The notes under the pieces were generated by a model. That model was not told where the DNA came from. It worked only from the letters and a program-made list of their open reading frames with translations, and made no database searches. From Astropecten irregularis (Eukaryota > Echinodermata > Asteroidea > Paxillosida > Astropectinidae): a stretch of 64,000 nucleotides of DNA. The DNA is taken from the NCBI GenBank assembly GCA_963971285.1, contig OZ020255.1, positions 868,001 to 932,000 on the forward strand, given 5' to 3'. Below, one piece after another: positions 12,001 through 27,000 of the stretch (the first letter of the stretch is position 1; each line of letters begins with the position of its first letter). Position numbers and translations under genes: made by a program.

Positions 12001-15000
12001 GTCTCCTGGTTTCTTAACACTCAGTGTGACGGTGACTGTTACTGGCTCTTGTGGAGTAGGTTGCCTTGATGTTGTGCTTTCTTGTGTTCCAGTAGGTACA
12101 GTGGTTGATTCAGGAGAGCGCAAAGTGACGACAAAGGCTCCAACTTGGACGGGTTCTCGGAAGACACGCAGCACACTTGGAATATCACTTGAAGTTTCAC
12201 CTGTTGGTATCTGTGTGATCGTCAGGTACGAGGTGTTTTCGTCAACTGTGAGTGTCCCTTCAGGTGTGATGCTAGATTCAAGTCCTTTCTCGCCATCCAT
12301 TGGCTCTAGGCAATATCCTATAGGGACAAACAAATGTGAAATCAATCAATATCCATTGGAGGGAAATTTAAGGAAGAACTTATTTGGCTTGGAAAAGAAG
12401 AAATGTAAATACAGGAAAGTCATCCGCATTATCTCTCCAATTGTATTGTTCTACTCTATCCTCATACCTGGAGTGGTTGACCTCTCCGATGTTGTCGTAC
12501 TCGACCTTGTTGTTTCTTCAGTGATACTTGTAGTCGGTGTAGTGACAGTGGTTACTTTGGTTGTCATCTCAGTTGTTGAGTATTCTAAAAGAAAATGTGT
12601 TTTGCCGTAGAAGACATGAGATATTGAAAGCATTTCATATGTAGTACTGTTTAGGTAGGGCATTGGTAGTCTTCAAAATGGTGCCAGTTTTTGGATTTGA
12701 TATGCGTGAAATTTTATTTTGAAAACATGACGGTACTGGGAAAAGGTGAAAATGTTCTCACCCTCGGCACATCCTAAAACGGTCAGTTGCAGTTCAATAG
12801 AATCAGCTTCTATGACTGTCTGGAACTCAATACGGAATACCGAAATTCCCTCTAGATTGTTGTCATCCGTCAGGAATGTAACCCTTTGTGACAAGCCTCC
12901 TTCGAGCACGACGGCTACGGTCTGTAATTTGAAATAAAAGACGAAATGTTTATATTCTGCTGAGGAATGATTTGCTCCGCGGGAAATATGGACTAGTGAA
13001 AATGTGGGCTGAATTTCGTCTCGAATATTGTGTGTTAATTTTAATCTGAGCATACCTTTATCTGATCATTGCTATCCCGCACAGGCGAAAACCCAGTGTC
13101 TCCGTATTTCTGTGTGGAGAAAGTTAAGTTAACTTCCACTTGTGCCGGCTGTTGGGTGCTTTCTGTTGGTGTTGTGGATGACAGTGGCAAACTCAATGTG
13201 AGACTGACTGCCCGGACAGTGATTTGTTTGTTAAATGTACTGTCTACGGTAGCTTTCTCTTGCTCTTGTGTATTTGGCAGGTCTTTGAGTGTCACAAGTC
13301 CAGTTGTTTCGTCTACAGATGCCGATGCACTACCAGTGACAGAGGCCAGTTGTCCAGATGATTTGTCCATTGGTTCGAGACAATATCCTGTAGTAGGGGA
13401 ATCGCGCAGGTTAACAACGAATAATTGACGGTGAAGGAAAAGAATGCGAAACATTTTAATCAGCTAGATCTGCGGTTGAAGAACAAATAATGGTAGTGGT
13501 GTGATAGGTTTTGTAGAACAATTTATCTTTCATACCTTGAGTGGTTGATGGCGGAGGTGTTGTGCTTATGACAGTTGTGGTCACTGTAGAGGTTCGAGTC
13601 GTCGGGAAAGTGGTAGAGTATTCTAGAAGAAGAGGTGTTGTTATTAAGATTAGTCATTAAGATGTAAGTCACAATGGGTGTTTGCATTCTAAGATAGAAA
13701 TATCGCGTTCTGCTTGTGAAGAAATGCTGTAGAGAGACTTACCTTTCACACAACCGAGGACATGAAGCTCAAAAGTTGTTGCATCAGCATCACTGACATT
13801 GCGGAACTGAATACGCAATTCTGTCACACCATCCAGTGTTCCTTCGAAATCTGGCAAAAGCGTCATGATGGGCTCGTCTAGTTTGACGGTGATGTTTATT
13901 AGCTGTATAGGAATACAGTATGGATTCAGCATGGTCAGATACGTTGCCCAGGTGAAAGGAAATGAAAAATTGGACCTTGAAAGATTTGTATTTGTCTGCT
14001 TACTTTCTGTCGTCCAGTGGAGTCATCAATGACGTCAGTAAAGGTGCTGTATCCTGGTTTCTTAACACTCAGTGTGACGGTGACTGTTACTGGCTCTTGT
14101 GGAGTAGGTTGCCTTGATGTTGTGCTTTCTTGTGTTCCAGTAGGTACAGTGGTTGATTCAGGAGAGCGCAAAGTGACGACAAAGGCTCCAACTTGGACGG
14201 GTTCTCGGAAGACACGCAGCACACTTGGAATATCACTTGAAGTTTCACCTGTTGGTATCTGTGTGATCGTCAGGTACGAGGTGTTTTCGTCAACTGTGAG
14301 TGTCCCTTCAGGTGTGATGCTAGATTCAAGTCCTTTCTCGCCATCCATTGGCTCTAGGCAATATCCTATAGGGACAAACAAATGTGAAATCAATCAATAT
14401 CCATTGGAGGGAAATTTAAGGAAGAACTTATTTGGCTTGGAAAAGAAGAAATGTAAATACAGGAAAGTCATCCGCATTATCTCTCCAATTGTATTGTTCT
14501 ACTCTATCCTCATACCTGGAGTGGTTGACCTCTCCGATGTTGTCGTACTCGACCTTGTTGTTTCTTCAGTGATACTTGTAGTCGGTGTAGTGACAGTGGT
14601 TACTTTGGTTGTCATCTCAGTTGTTGAGTATTCTAAAAGAAAATGTGTTTTGCCGTAGAAGACATGAGATATTGAAAGCATTTCATATGTAGTACTGTTT
14701 AGGTAGGGCATTGGTAGTCTGCAAAATGGTGCCAGTTTTTGGATTTGATATGCGTGAAATTTTATTTTGAAAACATGACGGTACTGGGAAAAGGTGAAAA
14801 TGTTCTCACCCTCGGCACATCCTAAAACGGTCAGTTGCAGTTCAATAGAATCAGCTTCTATGACTGTCTGGAACTCAATACGGAATACCGAAATTCCCTC
14901 TAGATTGTTGTCATCCGTCAGGAATGTAACCTTTTGTGACAAGCCTCCTTCGAGCACGACGGCTACGGTCTGTAATTTGAAATAAAAGACGAAATGTTTA

Positions 15001-18000
15001 TATTCTGCTGAGGAATGATTTGCTCCGCGGGAAATATGGACTAGTGAAAATGTGGGCTGAATTTCGTCTCGAATATTGTGTGTTAATTTTAATCTGAGCA
15101 TACCTTTATCTGATCATTGCTATCCCGCACAGGCGAAAACCCAGTGTCTCCGTATTTCTGTGTGGAGAAAGTTAAGTTAACTTCCACTTGTGCCGGCTGT
15201 TGGGTGCTTTCTGTTGGTGTTGTGGATGACAGTGGCAAACTCAATGTGAGACTGAATGCCCGGACAGTGATTTGTTTGTTAAATGTACTGTCAACGGTAG
15301 CTTTCTCTTGCTCTTGTGTATTTGGCAGGTCTTTGAGTGTCACAAGTCCAGTTGTTTCGTCTACAGATGCCGATGCACTACCAGTGACAGAGGCCAGTTG
15401 TCCAGATGATTTGTCCATTGGTTCGAGACAATATCCTGTAGTAGGGGAATCGCGCAGGTTAACAACGAATAATTGACGGTGAAGGAAAAGAATGCGAAAC
15501 ATTTTAATCAGCTAGATCTGCGGTTGAAGAACAAATAATGGTAGTGGTGTGATAGGTTTTGTAGAACAATTTATCTTTCATACCTTGAGTGGTTGATGGC
15601 GGAGGTGTTGTGCTTATGACAGTTGTGGTCACTGTAGAGGTTCGAGTCGTCGGGAAAGTGGTAGAGTATTCTAGAAGAAGAGGTGTTGTTATTAAGATTA
15701 GTCATTAAGATGTAAGTCACAATGGGTGTTTGCATTCTAAGATAGAAATATCGCGTTCTGCTTGTGAAGAAATGCTGTAGAGAGACTTACGTTTCACACA
15801 ACCGAGGACATGAAGCTCAAAAGTTGTTGCATCAGCATCACTGACATTGCGGAACTGAATACGCAATTCTGTCACACCATCCAGTGTTCCTTCGAAATCT
15901 GGCAAAAGCGTCATGATGGGCTCGTCTAGTTTGACGGTGATGTTTATTAGCTGTATAGGAATACGGTATGGATTCAGCATGGTCAGATACGTTGCCCAGG
16001 TGAAAGGAAATGAAAAATTGGACCTTGAAAGATTTGTATTTGTCTGCTTACTTTCTGTCGTCCAGTGGAGTCATCAATGAGGTCAGTAAAGGTGCTGTCT
16101 CCTGGTTTCTTAACACTCAGTGTGACGGTGACTGTTACTGGCTCTTGTGGAGTAGGTTGCCTTGATGTTGTGCTTTCTTGTGTTCCAGTAGGTACAGTGG
16201 TTGATTCAGGAGAGCGCAAAGTGACGACAAAGGCTCCAACTTGGACGGGTTCTCGGAAGACACGCAGCACACTTGGAATATCACTTGAAGTTTCACCTGT
16301 TGGTATCTGTGTGATCGTCAGGTACGAGGTGTTTTCGTCAACTGTGAGTGTCCCTTCAGGTGTGATGCTAGATTCAAGTCCTTTCTCGCCATCCATTGGC
16401 TCTAGGCAATATCCTATAGGGACAAACAAATGTGAAATCAATCAATATCCATTGGAGGGAAATTTAAGGAAGAACTTATTTGGCTTGGAAAAGAAGAAAT
16501 GTAAATACAGGAAAGTCATCCGCATTATCTCTCCAATTGTATTGTTCTACTCTATCCTCATACCTGGAGTGGTTGACCTCTCCGATGTTGTCGTACTCGA
16601 CCTTGTTGTTTCTTCAGTGATACTTGTAGTCGGTGTAGTGACAGTGGTTACTTTGGTTGTCATCTCAGTTGTTGAGTATTCTAAAAGAAAATGTGTTTTG
16701 CCGTAGAAGACATGAGATATTGAAAGCATTTCATATGTAGTACTGTTTAGGTAGGGCATTGGTAGTCTGCAAAATGGTGCCAGTTTTTGGATTTGATATG
16801 CGTGAAATTTTATTTTGAAAACATGACGGTACTGGGAAAAGGTGAAAATGTTCTCACCCTCGGCACATCCTAAAACGGTCAGTTGCAGTTCAATAGAATC
16901 AGCTTCTATGACTGTCTGGAACTCAATACGGAATACCGAAATTCCCTCTAGATTGTTGTCATCCGTCAGGAATGTAACCTTTTGTGACAAGCCTCCTTCG
17001 AGCACGACGGCTACGGTCTGTAATTTGAAATAAAAGACGAAATGTTTATATTCTGCTGAGGAATGATTTGCTCCGCGGGAAATATGGACTAGTGAAAATG
17101 TGGGCTGAATTTCGTCTCGAATATTGTGTGTTAATTTTAATCTGAGCATACCTTTATCTGATCATTGCTATCCCGCACAGGCGAAAACCCAGTGTCTCCG
17201 TATTTCTGTGTGGAGAAAGTTAAGTTAACTTCCACTTGTGCCGGCTGTTGGGTGCTTTCTGTTGGTGTTGTGGATGACAGTGGCAAACTCAATGTGAGAC
17301 TGACTGCCCGGACAGTGATTTGTTTGTTAAATGTACTGTCAACGGTAGCTTTCTCTTGCTCTTGTGTATTTGGCAGGTCTTTGAGTGTCACAAGTCCAGT
17401 TGTTTCGTCTACAGATGCCGATGCACTACCAGTGACAGAGGCCAGTTGTCCAGATGATTTGTCCATTGGTTCGAGACAATATCCTGTAGTAGGGGAATCG
17501 CGCAGGTTAACAACGAATAATTGACGGTGAAGGAAAAGAATGCGAAACATTTTAATCAGCTAGATCTGCGGTTGAAGAACAAATAATGGTAGTGGTGTGA
17601 TAGGTTTTGTAGAACAATTTATCTTTCATACCTTGAGTGGTTGATGGCGGAGGTGTTGTGCTTATGACAGTTGTGGTCACTGTAGAGGTTCGAGTCGTCG
17701 GGAAAGTGGTAGAGTATTCTAGAAGAAGAGGTGTTGTTATTAAGATTAGTCATTAAGATGTAAGTCACAATGGGTGTTTGCATTCTAAGATAGAAATATC
17801 GCGTTCTGCTTGTGAAGAAATGCTGTAGAGAGACTTACCTTTCACACAACCGAGGACATGAAGCTCAAAAGTTGTTGCATCAGCATCACTGACATTGCGG
17901 AACTGAATACGCAATTCTGTCACACCATCCAGTGTTCCTTCGAAATCTGGCAAAAGCGTCATGATGGGCTCGTCTAGTTTGACGGTGATGTTTATTAGCT

Positions 18001-21000
18001 GTATAGGAATACGGTATGGATTCAGCATGGTCAGATACGTTGCCCAGGTGAAAGGAAATGAAAAATTGGACCTTGAAAGATTTGTATTTGTCTGCTTACT
18101 TTCTGTCGTCCAGTGGAGTCATCAATGACGTCAGTAAAGGTGCTGTCTCCTGGTTTCTTAACACTCAGTGTGACGGTGACTGTTACTGGCTCTTGTGGAG
18201 TAGGTTGCCTTGATGTTGTGCTTTCTTGTGTTCCAGTAGGTACAGTGGTTGATTCAGGAGAGCGCAAAGTGACGACAAAGGCTCCAACTTGGACGGGTTC
18301 TCGGAAGACACGCAGCACACTTGGAATATCACTTGAAGTTTCACCTGTTGGTATCTGTGTGATCGTCAGGTACGAGGTGTTTTCGTCAACTGTGAGTGTC
18401 CCTTCAGGTGTGATGCTAGATTCAAGTCCTTTCTCGCCATCCATTGGCTCTAGGCAATATCCTATAGGGACAAACAAATGTGAAATCAATCAATATCCAT
18501 TGGAGGGAAATTTAAGGAAGAACTTATTTGGCTTGGAAAAGAAGAAATGTAAATACAGGAAAGTCATCCGCATTATCTCTCCAATTGTATTGTTCTACTC
18601 TATCCTCATACCTGGAGTGGTTGACCTCTCCGATGTTGTCGTACTCGACCTTGTTGTTTCTTCAGTGATACTTGTAGTCGGTGTAGTGACAGTGGTTACT
18701 TTGGTTGTCATCTCAGTTGTTGAGTATTCTAAAAGAAAATGTGTTTTGCCGTAGAAGACATGAGATATTGAAAGCATTTCATATGTAGTACTGTTTAGGT
18801 AGGGCATTGGTAGTCTGCAAAATGGTGCCAGTTTTTGGATTTGATATGCGTGAAATTTTATTTTGAAAACATGACGGTACTGGGAAAAGGTGAAAATGTT
18901 CTCACCCTCGGCACATCCTAAAACGGTCAGTTGCAGTTCAATAGAATCAGCTTCTATGACTGTCTGGAACTCAATACGGAATACCGAAATTCCCTCTAGA
19001 TTGTTGTCATCCGTCAGGAATGTAACCTTTTGTGACAAGCCTCCTTCGAGCACGACGGCTACGGTCTGTAATTTGAAATAAAAGACGAAATGTTTATATT
19101 CTGCTGAGGAATGATTTGCTCCGCGGGAAATATGGACTAGTGAAAATGTGGGCTGAATTTCGTCTCGAATATTGTGTGTTAATTTTAATCTGAGCATACC
19201 TTTATCTGATCATTGCTATCCCGCACAGGCGAAAACCCAGTGTCTCCGTATTTCTGTGTGGAGAAAGTTAAGTTAACTTCCACTTGTGCCGGCTGTTGGG
19301 TGCTTTCTGTTGGTGTTGTGGATGACAGTGGCAAACTCAATGTGAGACTGACTGCCCGGACAGTGATTTGTTTGTTAAATGTACTGTCTACGGTAGCTTT
19401 CTCTTGCTCTTGTGTATTTGGCAGGTCTTTGAGTGTCACAAGTCCAGTTGTTTCGTCTACAGATGCCGATGCACTACCAGTGACAGAGGCCAGTTGTCCA
19501 GATGATTTGTCCATTGGTTCGAGACAATATCCTGTAGTAGGGGAATCGCGCAGGTTAACAACGAATAATTGACGGTGAAGGAAAAGAATGCGAAACATTT
19601 TAATCAGCTAGATCTGCGGTTGAAGAACAAATAATGGTAGTGGTGTGATAGGTTTTGTAGAACAATTTATCTTTCATACCTTGAGTGGTTGATGGCGGAG
19701 GTGTTGTGCTTATGACAGTTGTGGTCACTGTAGAGGTTCGAGTCGTCGGGAAAGTGGTAGAGTATTCTAGAAGAAGAGGTGTTGTTATTAAGATTAGTCA
19801 TTAAGATGTAAGTCACAATGGGTGTTTGCATTCTAAGATAGAAATATCGCGTTCTGCTTGTGAAGAAATGCTGTAGAGAGACTTACCTTTCACACAACCG
19901 AGGACATGAAGCTCAAAAGTTGTTGCATCAGCATCACTGACATTGCGGAACTGAATACGCAATTCTGTCACACCATCCAGTGTTCCTTCGAAATCTGGCA
20001 AAAGCGTCATGATGGGCTCGTCTAGTTTGACGGTGATGTTTATTAGCTGTATAGGAATACGGTATGGATTCAGCATGGTCAGATACGTTGCCCAGGTGAA
20101 AGGAAATGAAAAATTGGACCTTGAAAGATTTGTATTTGTCTGCTTACTTTCTGTCGTCCAGTGGAGTCATCAATGACGTCAGTAAAGGTGCTGTCTCCTG
20201 GTTTCTTAACACTCAGTGTGACGGTGACTGTTACTGGCTCTTGTGGAGTAGGTTGCCTTGATGTTGTGCTTTCTTGTGTTCCAGTAGGTACAGTGGTTGA
20301 TTCAGGAGAGCGCAAAGTGACGACAAAGGCTCCAACTTGGACGGGTTCTCGGAAGACACGCAGCACACTTGGAATATCACTTGAAGTTTCACCTGTTGGT
20401 ATCTGTGTGATCGTCAGGTACGAGGTGTTTTCGTCAACTGTGAGTGTCCCTTCAGGTGTGATGCTAGATTCAAGTCCTTTCTCGCCATCCATTGGCTCTA
20501 GGCAATATCCTATAGGGACAAACAAATGTGAAATCAATCAATATCCATTGGAGGGAAATTTAAGGAAGAACTTATTTGGCTTGGAAAAGAAGAAATGTAA
20601 ATACAGGAAAGTCATCCGCATTATCTCTCCAATTGTATTGTTCTACTCTATCCTCATACCTGGAGTGGTTGACCTCTCCGATGTTGTCGTACTCGACCTT
20701 GTTGTTTCTTCAGTGATACTTGTAGTCGGTGTAGTGACAGTGGTTACTTTGGTTGTCATCTCAGTTGTTGAGTATTCTAAAAGAAAATGTGTTTTGCCGT
20801 AGAAGACATGAGATATTGAAAGCATTTCATATGTAGTACTGTTTAGGTAGGGCATTGGTAGTCTGCAAAATGGTGCCAGTTTTTGGATTTGATATGCGTG
20901 AAATTTTATTTTGAAAACATGACGGTACTGGGAAAAGGTGAAAATGTTCTCACCCTCGGCACATCCTAAAACGGTCAGTTGCAGTTCAATAGAATCAGCT

Positions 21001-24000
21001 TCTATGACTGTCTGGAACTCAATACGGAATACCGAAATTCCCTCTAGATTGTTGTCATCCGTCAGGAATGTAACCTTTTGTGACAAGCCTCCTTCGAGCA
21101 CGACGGCTACGGTCTGTAATTTGAAATAAAAGACGAAATGTTTATATTCTGCTGAGGAATGATTTGCTCCGCGGGAAATATGGACTAGTGAAAATGTGGG
21201 CTGAATTTCGTCTCGAATATTGTGTGTTAATTTTAATCTGAGCATACCTTTATCTGATCATTGCTATCCCGCACAGGCGAAAACCCAGTGTCTCCGTATT
21301 TCTGTGTGGAGAAAGTTAAGTTAACTTCCACTTGTGCCGGCTGTTGGGTGCTTTCTGTTGGTGTTGTGGATGACAGTGGCAAACTCAATGTGAGACTGAC
21401 TGCCCGGACAGTGATTTGTTTGTTAAATGTACTGTCTACGGTAGCTTTCTCTTGCTCTTGTGTATTTGGCAGGTCTTTGAGTGTCACAAGTCCAGTTGTT
21501 TCGTCTACAGATGCCGATGCACTACCAGTGACAGAGGCCAGTTGTCCAGATGATTTGTCCATTGGTTCGAGACAATATCCTGTAGTAGGGGAATCGCGCA
21601 GGTTAACAACGAATAATTGACGGTGAAGGAAAAGAATGCGAAACATTTTATTCAGCTAGATCTGCGGTTGAAGAACAAATAATGGTAGTGGTGTGATAGG
21701 TTTTGTAGAACAATTTATCTTTCATACCTTGAGTGGTTGATGGCGGAGGTGTTGTGCTTATGACAGTTGTGGTCACTGTAGAGGTTCGAGTCGTCGGGAA
21801 AGTGGTAGAGTATTCTAGAAGAAGAGGTGTTGTTATTAAGATTAGTCATTAAGATGTAAGTCACAATGGGTGTTTGCATTCTAAGATAGAAATATCGCGT
21901 TCTGCTTGTGAAGAAATGCTGTAGAGAGACTTACCTTTCACACAACCGAGGACATGAAGCTCAAAAGTTGTTGCATCAGCATCACTGACATTGCGGAACT
22001 GAATACGCAATTCTGTCACACCATCCAGTGTTCCTTCGAAATCTGGCAAAAGCGTCATGATGGGCTCGTCTAGTTTGACGGTGATGTTTATTAGCTGTAT
22101 AGGAATACGGTATGGATTCAGCATGGTCAGATACGTTGCCCAGGTGAAAGGAAATGAAAAATTGGACCTTGAAAGATTTGTATTTGTCTGCTTACTTTCT
22201 GTCGTCCAGTGGAGTCATCAATGACGTCAGTAAAGGTGCTGTCTCCTGGTTTCTTAACACTCAGTGTGACGGTGACTGTTACTGGCTCTTGTGGAGTAGG
22301 TTGCCTTGATGTTGTGCTTTCATGTGTTCCAGTAGGTACAGTGGTTGATTCAGGAGAGCGCAAAGTGACGACAAAGGCTCCAACTTGGACGGGTTCTCGG
22401 AAGACACGCAGCACACTTGGAATATCACTTGAAGTTTCACCTGTTGGTATCTGTGTGATCGTCAGGTACGAGGTGTTTTCGTCAACTGTGAGTGTCCCTT
22501 CAGGTGTGATGCTAGATTCAAGTCCTTTCTCGCCATCCATTGGCTCTAGGCAATATCCTATAGGGACAAACAAATGTGAAATCAATCAATATCCATTGGA
22601 GGGAAATTTAAGGAAGAACTTATTTGGCTTGGAAAAGAAGAAATGTAAATACAGGAAAGTCATCCGCATTATCTCTCCAATTGTATTGTTCTACTCTATC
22701 CTCATACCTGGAGTGGTTGACCTCTCCGATGTTGTCGTACTCGACCTTGTTGTTTCTTCAGTGATACTTGTAGTCGGTGTAGTGACAGTGGTTACTTTGG
22801 TTGTCATCTCAGTTGTTGAGTATTCTAAAAGAAAATGTGTTTTGCCGTAGAAGACATGAGATATTGAAAGCATTTCATATGTAGTACTGTTTAGGTAGGG
22901 CATTGGTAGTCTTCAAAATGGTGCCAGTTTTTGGATTTGATATGCGTGAAATTTTATTTTGAAAACATGACGGTACTGGGAAAAGGTGAAAATGTTCTCA
23001 CCCTCGGCACATCCTAAAACGGTCAGTTGCAGTTCAATAGAATCAGCTTCTATGACTGTCTGGAACTCAATACGGAATACCGAAATTCCCTCTAGATTGT
23101 TGTCATCCGTCAGGAATGTAACCCTTTGTGACAAGCCTCCTTCGAGCACGACGGCTACGGTCTGTAATTTGAAATAAAAGACGAAATGTTTATATTCTGC
23201 TGAGGAATGATTTGCTCCGCGGGAAATATGGACTAGTGAAAATGTGGGCTGAATTTCGTCTCGAATATTGTGTGTTAATTTTAATCTGAGCATACCTTTA
23301 TCTGATCATTGCTATCCCGCACAGGCGAAAACCCAGTGTCTCCGTATTTCTGTGTGGAGAAAGTTAAGTTAACTTCCACTTGTGCCGGCTGTTGGGTGCT
23401 TTCTGTTGGTGTTGTGGATGACAGTGGCAAACTCAATGTGAGACTGACTGCCCGGACAGTGATTTGTTTGTTAAATGTACTGTCTACGGTAGCTTTCTCT
23501 TGCTCTTGTGTATTTGGCAGGTCTTTGAGTGTCACAAGTCCAGTTGTTTCGTCTACAGATGCCGATGCACTACCAGTGACAGAGGCCAGTTGTCCAGATG
23601 ATTTGTCCATTGGTTCGAGACAATATCCTGTAGTAGGGGAATCGCGCAGGTTAACAACGAATAATTGACGGTGAAGGAAAAGAATGCGAAACATTTTAAT
23701 CAGCTAGATCTGCGGTTGAAGAACAAATAATGGTAGTGGTGTGATAGGTTTTGTAGAACAATTTATCTTTCATACCTTGAGTGGTTGATGGCGGAGGTGT
23801 TGTGCTTATGACAGTTGTGGTCACTGTAGAGGTTCGAGTCGTCGGGAAAGTGGTAGAGTATTCTAGAAGAAGAGGTGTTGTTATTAAGATTAGTCATTAA
23901 GATGTAAGTCACAATGGGTGTTTGCATTCTAAGATAGAAATATCGCGTTCTGCTTGTGAAGAAATGCTGTAGAGAGACTTACCTTTCACACAACCGAGGA

Positions 24001-27000
24001 CATGAAGCTCAAAAGTTGTTGCATCAGCATCACTGACATTGCGGAACTGAATACGCAATTCTGTCACACCATCCAGTGTTCCTTCGAAATCTGGCAAAAG
24101 CGTCATGATGGGCTCGTCTAGTTTGACGGTGATGTTTATTAGCTGTATAGGAATACGGTATGGATTCAGCATGGTCAGATACGTTGCCCAGGTGAAAGGA
24201 AATGAAAAATTGGACCTTGAAAGATTTGTATTTGTCTGCTTACTTTCTGTCGTCCAGTGGAGTCATCAATGACGTCAGTAAAGGTGCTGTCTCCTGGTTT
24301 CTTAACACTCAGTGTGACGGTGACTGTTACTGGCTCTTGTGGAGTAGGTTGCCTTGATGTTGTGCTTTCTTGTGTTCCAGTAGGTACAGTGGTTGATTCA
24401 GGAGAGCGCAAAGTGACGACAAAGGCTCCAACTTGGACGGGTTCTCGGAAGACACGCAGCACACTTGGAATATCACTTGAAGTTTCACCTGTTGGTATCT
24501 GTGTGATCGTCAGGTACGAGGTGTTTTCGTCAACTGTGAGTGTCCCTTCAGGTGTGATGCTAGATTCAAGTCCTTTCTCGCCATCCATTGGCTCTAGGCA
24601 ATATCCTATAGGGACAAACAAATGTGAAATCAATCAATATCCATTGGAGGGAAATTTAAGGAAGAACTTATTTGGCTTGGAAAAGAAGAAATGTAAATAC
24701 AGGAAAGTCATCCGCATTATCTCTCCAATTGTATTGTTCTACTCTATCCTCATACCTGGAGTGGTTGACCTCTCCGATGTTGTCGTACTCGACCTTGTTG
24801 TTTCTTCAGTGATACTTGTAGTCGGTGTAGTGACAGTGGTTACTTTGGTTGTCATCTCAGTTGTTGAGTATTCTAAAAGAAAATGTGTTTTGCCGTAGAA
24901 GACATGAGATATTGAAAGCATTTCATATGTAGTACTGTTTAGGTAGGGCATTGGTAGTCTTCAAAATGGTGCCAGTTTTTGGATTTGATATGCGTGAAAT
25001 TTTATTTTGAAAACATGACGGTACTGGGAAAAGGTGAAAATGTTCTCACCCTCGGCACATCCTAAAACGGTCAGTTGCAGTTCAATAGAATCAGCTTCTA
25101 TGACTGTCTGGAACTCAATACGGAATACCGAAATTCCCTCTAGATTGTTGTCATCCGTCAGGAATGTAACCCTTTGTGACAAGCCTCCTTCGAGCACGAC
25201 GGCTACGGTCTGTAATTTGAAATAAAAGACGAAATGTTTATATTCTGCTGAGGAATGATTTGCTCCGCGGGAAATATGGACTAGTGAAAATGTGGGCTGA
25301 ATTTCGTCTCGAATATTGTGTGTTAATTTTAATCTGAGCATACCTTTATCTGATCATTGCTATCCCGCACAGGCGAAAACCCAGTGTCTCCGTATTTCTG
25401 TGTGGAGAAAGTTAAGTTAACTTCCACTTGTGCCGGCTGTTGGGTGCTTTCTGTTGGTGTTGTGGATGACAGTGGCAAACTCAATGTGAGACTGACTGCC
25501 CGGACAGTGATTTGTTTGTTAAATGTACTGTCTACGGTAGCTTTCTCTTGCTCTTGTGTATTTGGCAGGTCTTTGAGTGTCACAAGTCCAGTTGTTTCGT
25601 CTACAGATGCCGATGCACTACCAGTGACAGAGGCCAGTTGTCCAGATGATTTGTCCATTGGTTCGAGACAATATCCTGTAGTAGGGGAATCGCGCAGGTT
25701 AACAACGAATAATTGACGGTGAAGGAAAAGAATGCGAAACATTTTAATCAGCTAGATCTGCGGTTGAAGAACAAATAATGGTAGTGGTGTGATAGGTTTT
25801 GTAGAACAATTTATCTTTCATACCTTGAGTGGTTGATGGCGGAGGTGTTGTGCTTATGACAGTTGTGGTCACTGTAGAGGTTCGAGTCGTCGGGAAAGTG
25901 GTAGAGTATTCTAGAAGAAGAGGTGTTGTTATTAAGATTAGTCATTAAGATGTAAGTCACAATGGGTGTTTGCATTCTAAGATAGAAATATCGCGTTCTG
26001 CTTGTGAAGAAATGCTGTAGAGAGACTTACCTTTCACACAACCGAGGACATGAAGCTCAAAAGTTGTTGCATCAGCATCACTGACATTGCGGAACTGAAT
26101 ACGCAATTCTGTCACACCATCCAGTGTTCCTTCGAAATCTGGCAAAAGCGTCATGATGGGCTCGTCTAGTTTGACGGTGATGTTTATTAGCTATATAGGA
26201 ATACGGTATGGATTCAGCATGGTCAGATACGTTGCCCAGGTGAAAGGAAATGAAAAATTGGACCTTGAAAGATTTGTATTTGTCTGCTTACTTTCTGTCG
26301 TCCAGTGGAGTCATCAATGACGTCAGTAAAGGTGCTGTCTCCTGGTTTCTTAACACTCAGTGTGACGGTGACTGTTACTGGCTCTTGTGGAGTAGGTTGC
26401 CTTGATGTTGTGCTTTCTTGTGTTCCAGTAGGTACAGTGGTTGATTCAGGAGAGCGCAAAGTGACGACAAAGGCTCCAACTTGGACGGGTTCTCGGAAGA
26501 CACGCAGCACACTTGGAATATCACTTGAAGTTTCACCTGTTGGTATCTGTGTGATCGTCAGGTACGAGGTGTTTTCGTCAACTGTGAGTGTCCCTTCAGG
26601 TGTGATGCTAGATTCAAGTCCTTTCTCGCCATCCATTGGCTCTAGGCAATATCCTATAGGGACAAACAAATGTGAAATCAATCAATATCCATTGGAGGGA
26701 AATTTAAGGAAGAACTTATTTGGCTTGGAAAAGAAGAAATGTAAATACAGGAAAGTCATCCGCATTATCTCTCCAATTGTATTGTTCTACTCTATCCTCA
26801 TACCTGGAGTGGTTGACCTCTCCGATGTTGTCGTACTCGACCTTGTTGTTTCTTCAGTGATACTTGTAGTCGGTGTAGTGACAGTGGTTACTTTGGTTGT
26901 CATCTCAGTTGTTGAGTATTCTAAAAGAAAATGTGTTTTGCCGTAGAAGACATGAGATATTGAAAGCATTTCATATGTAGTACTGTTTAGGTAGGGCATT

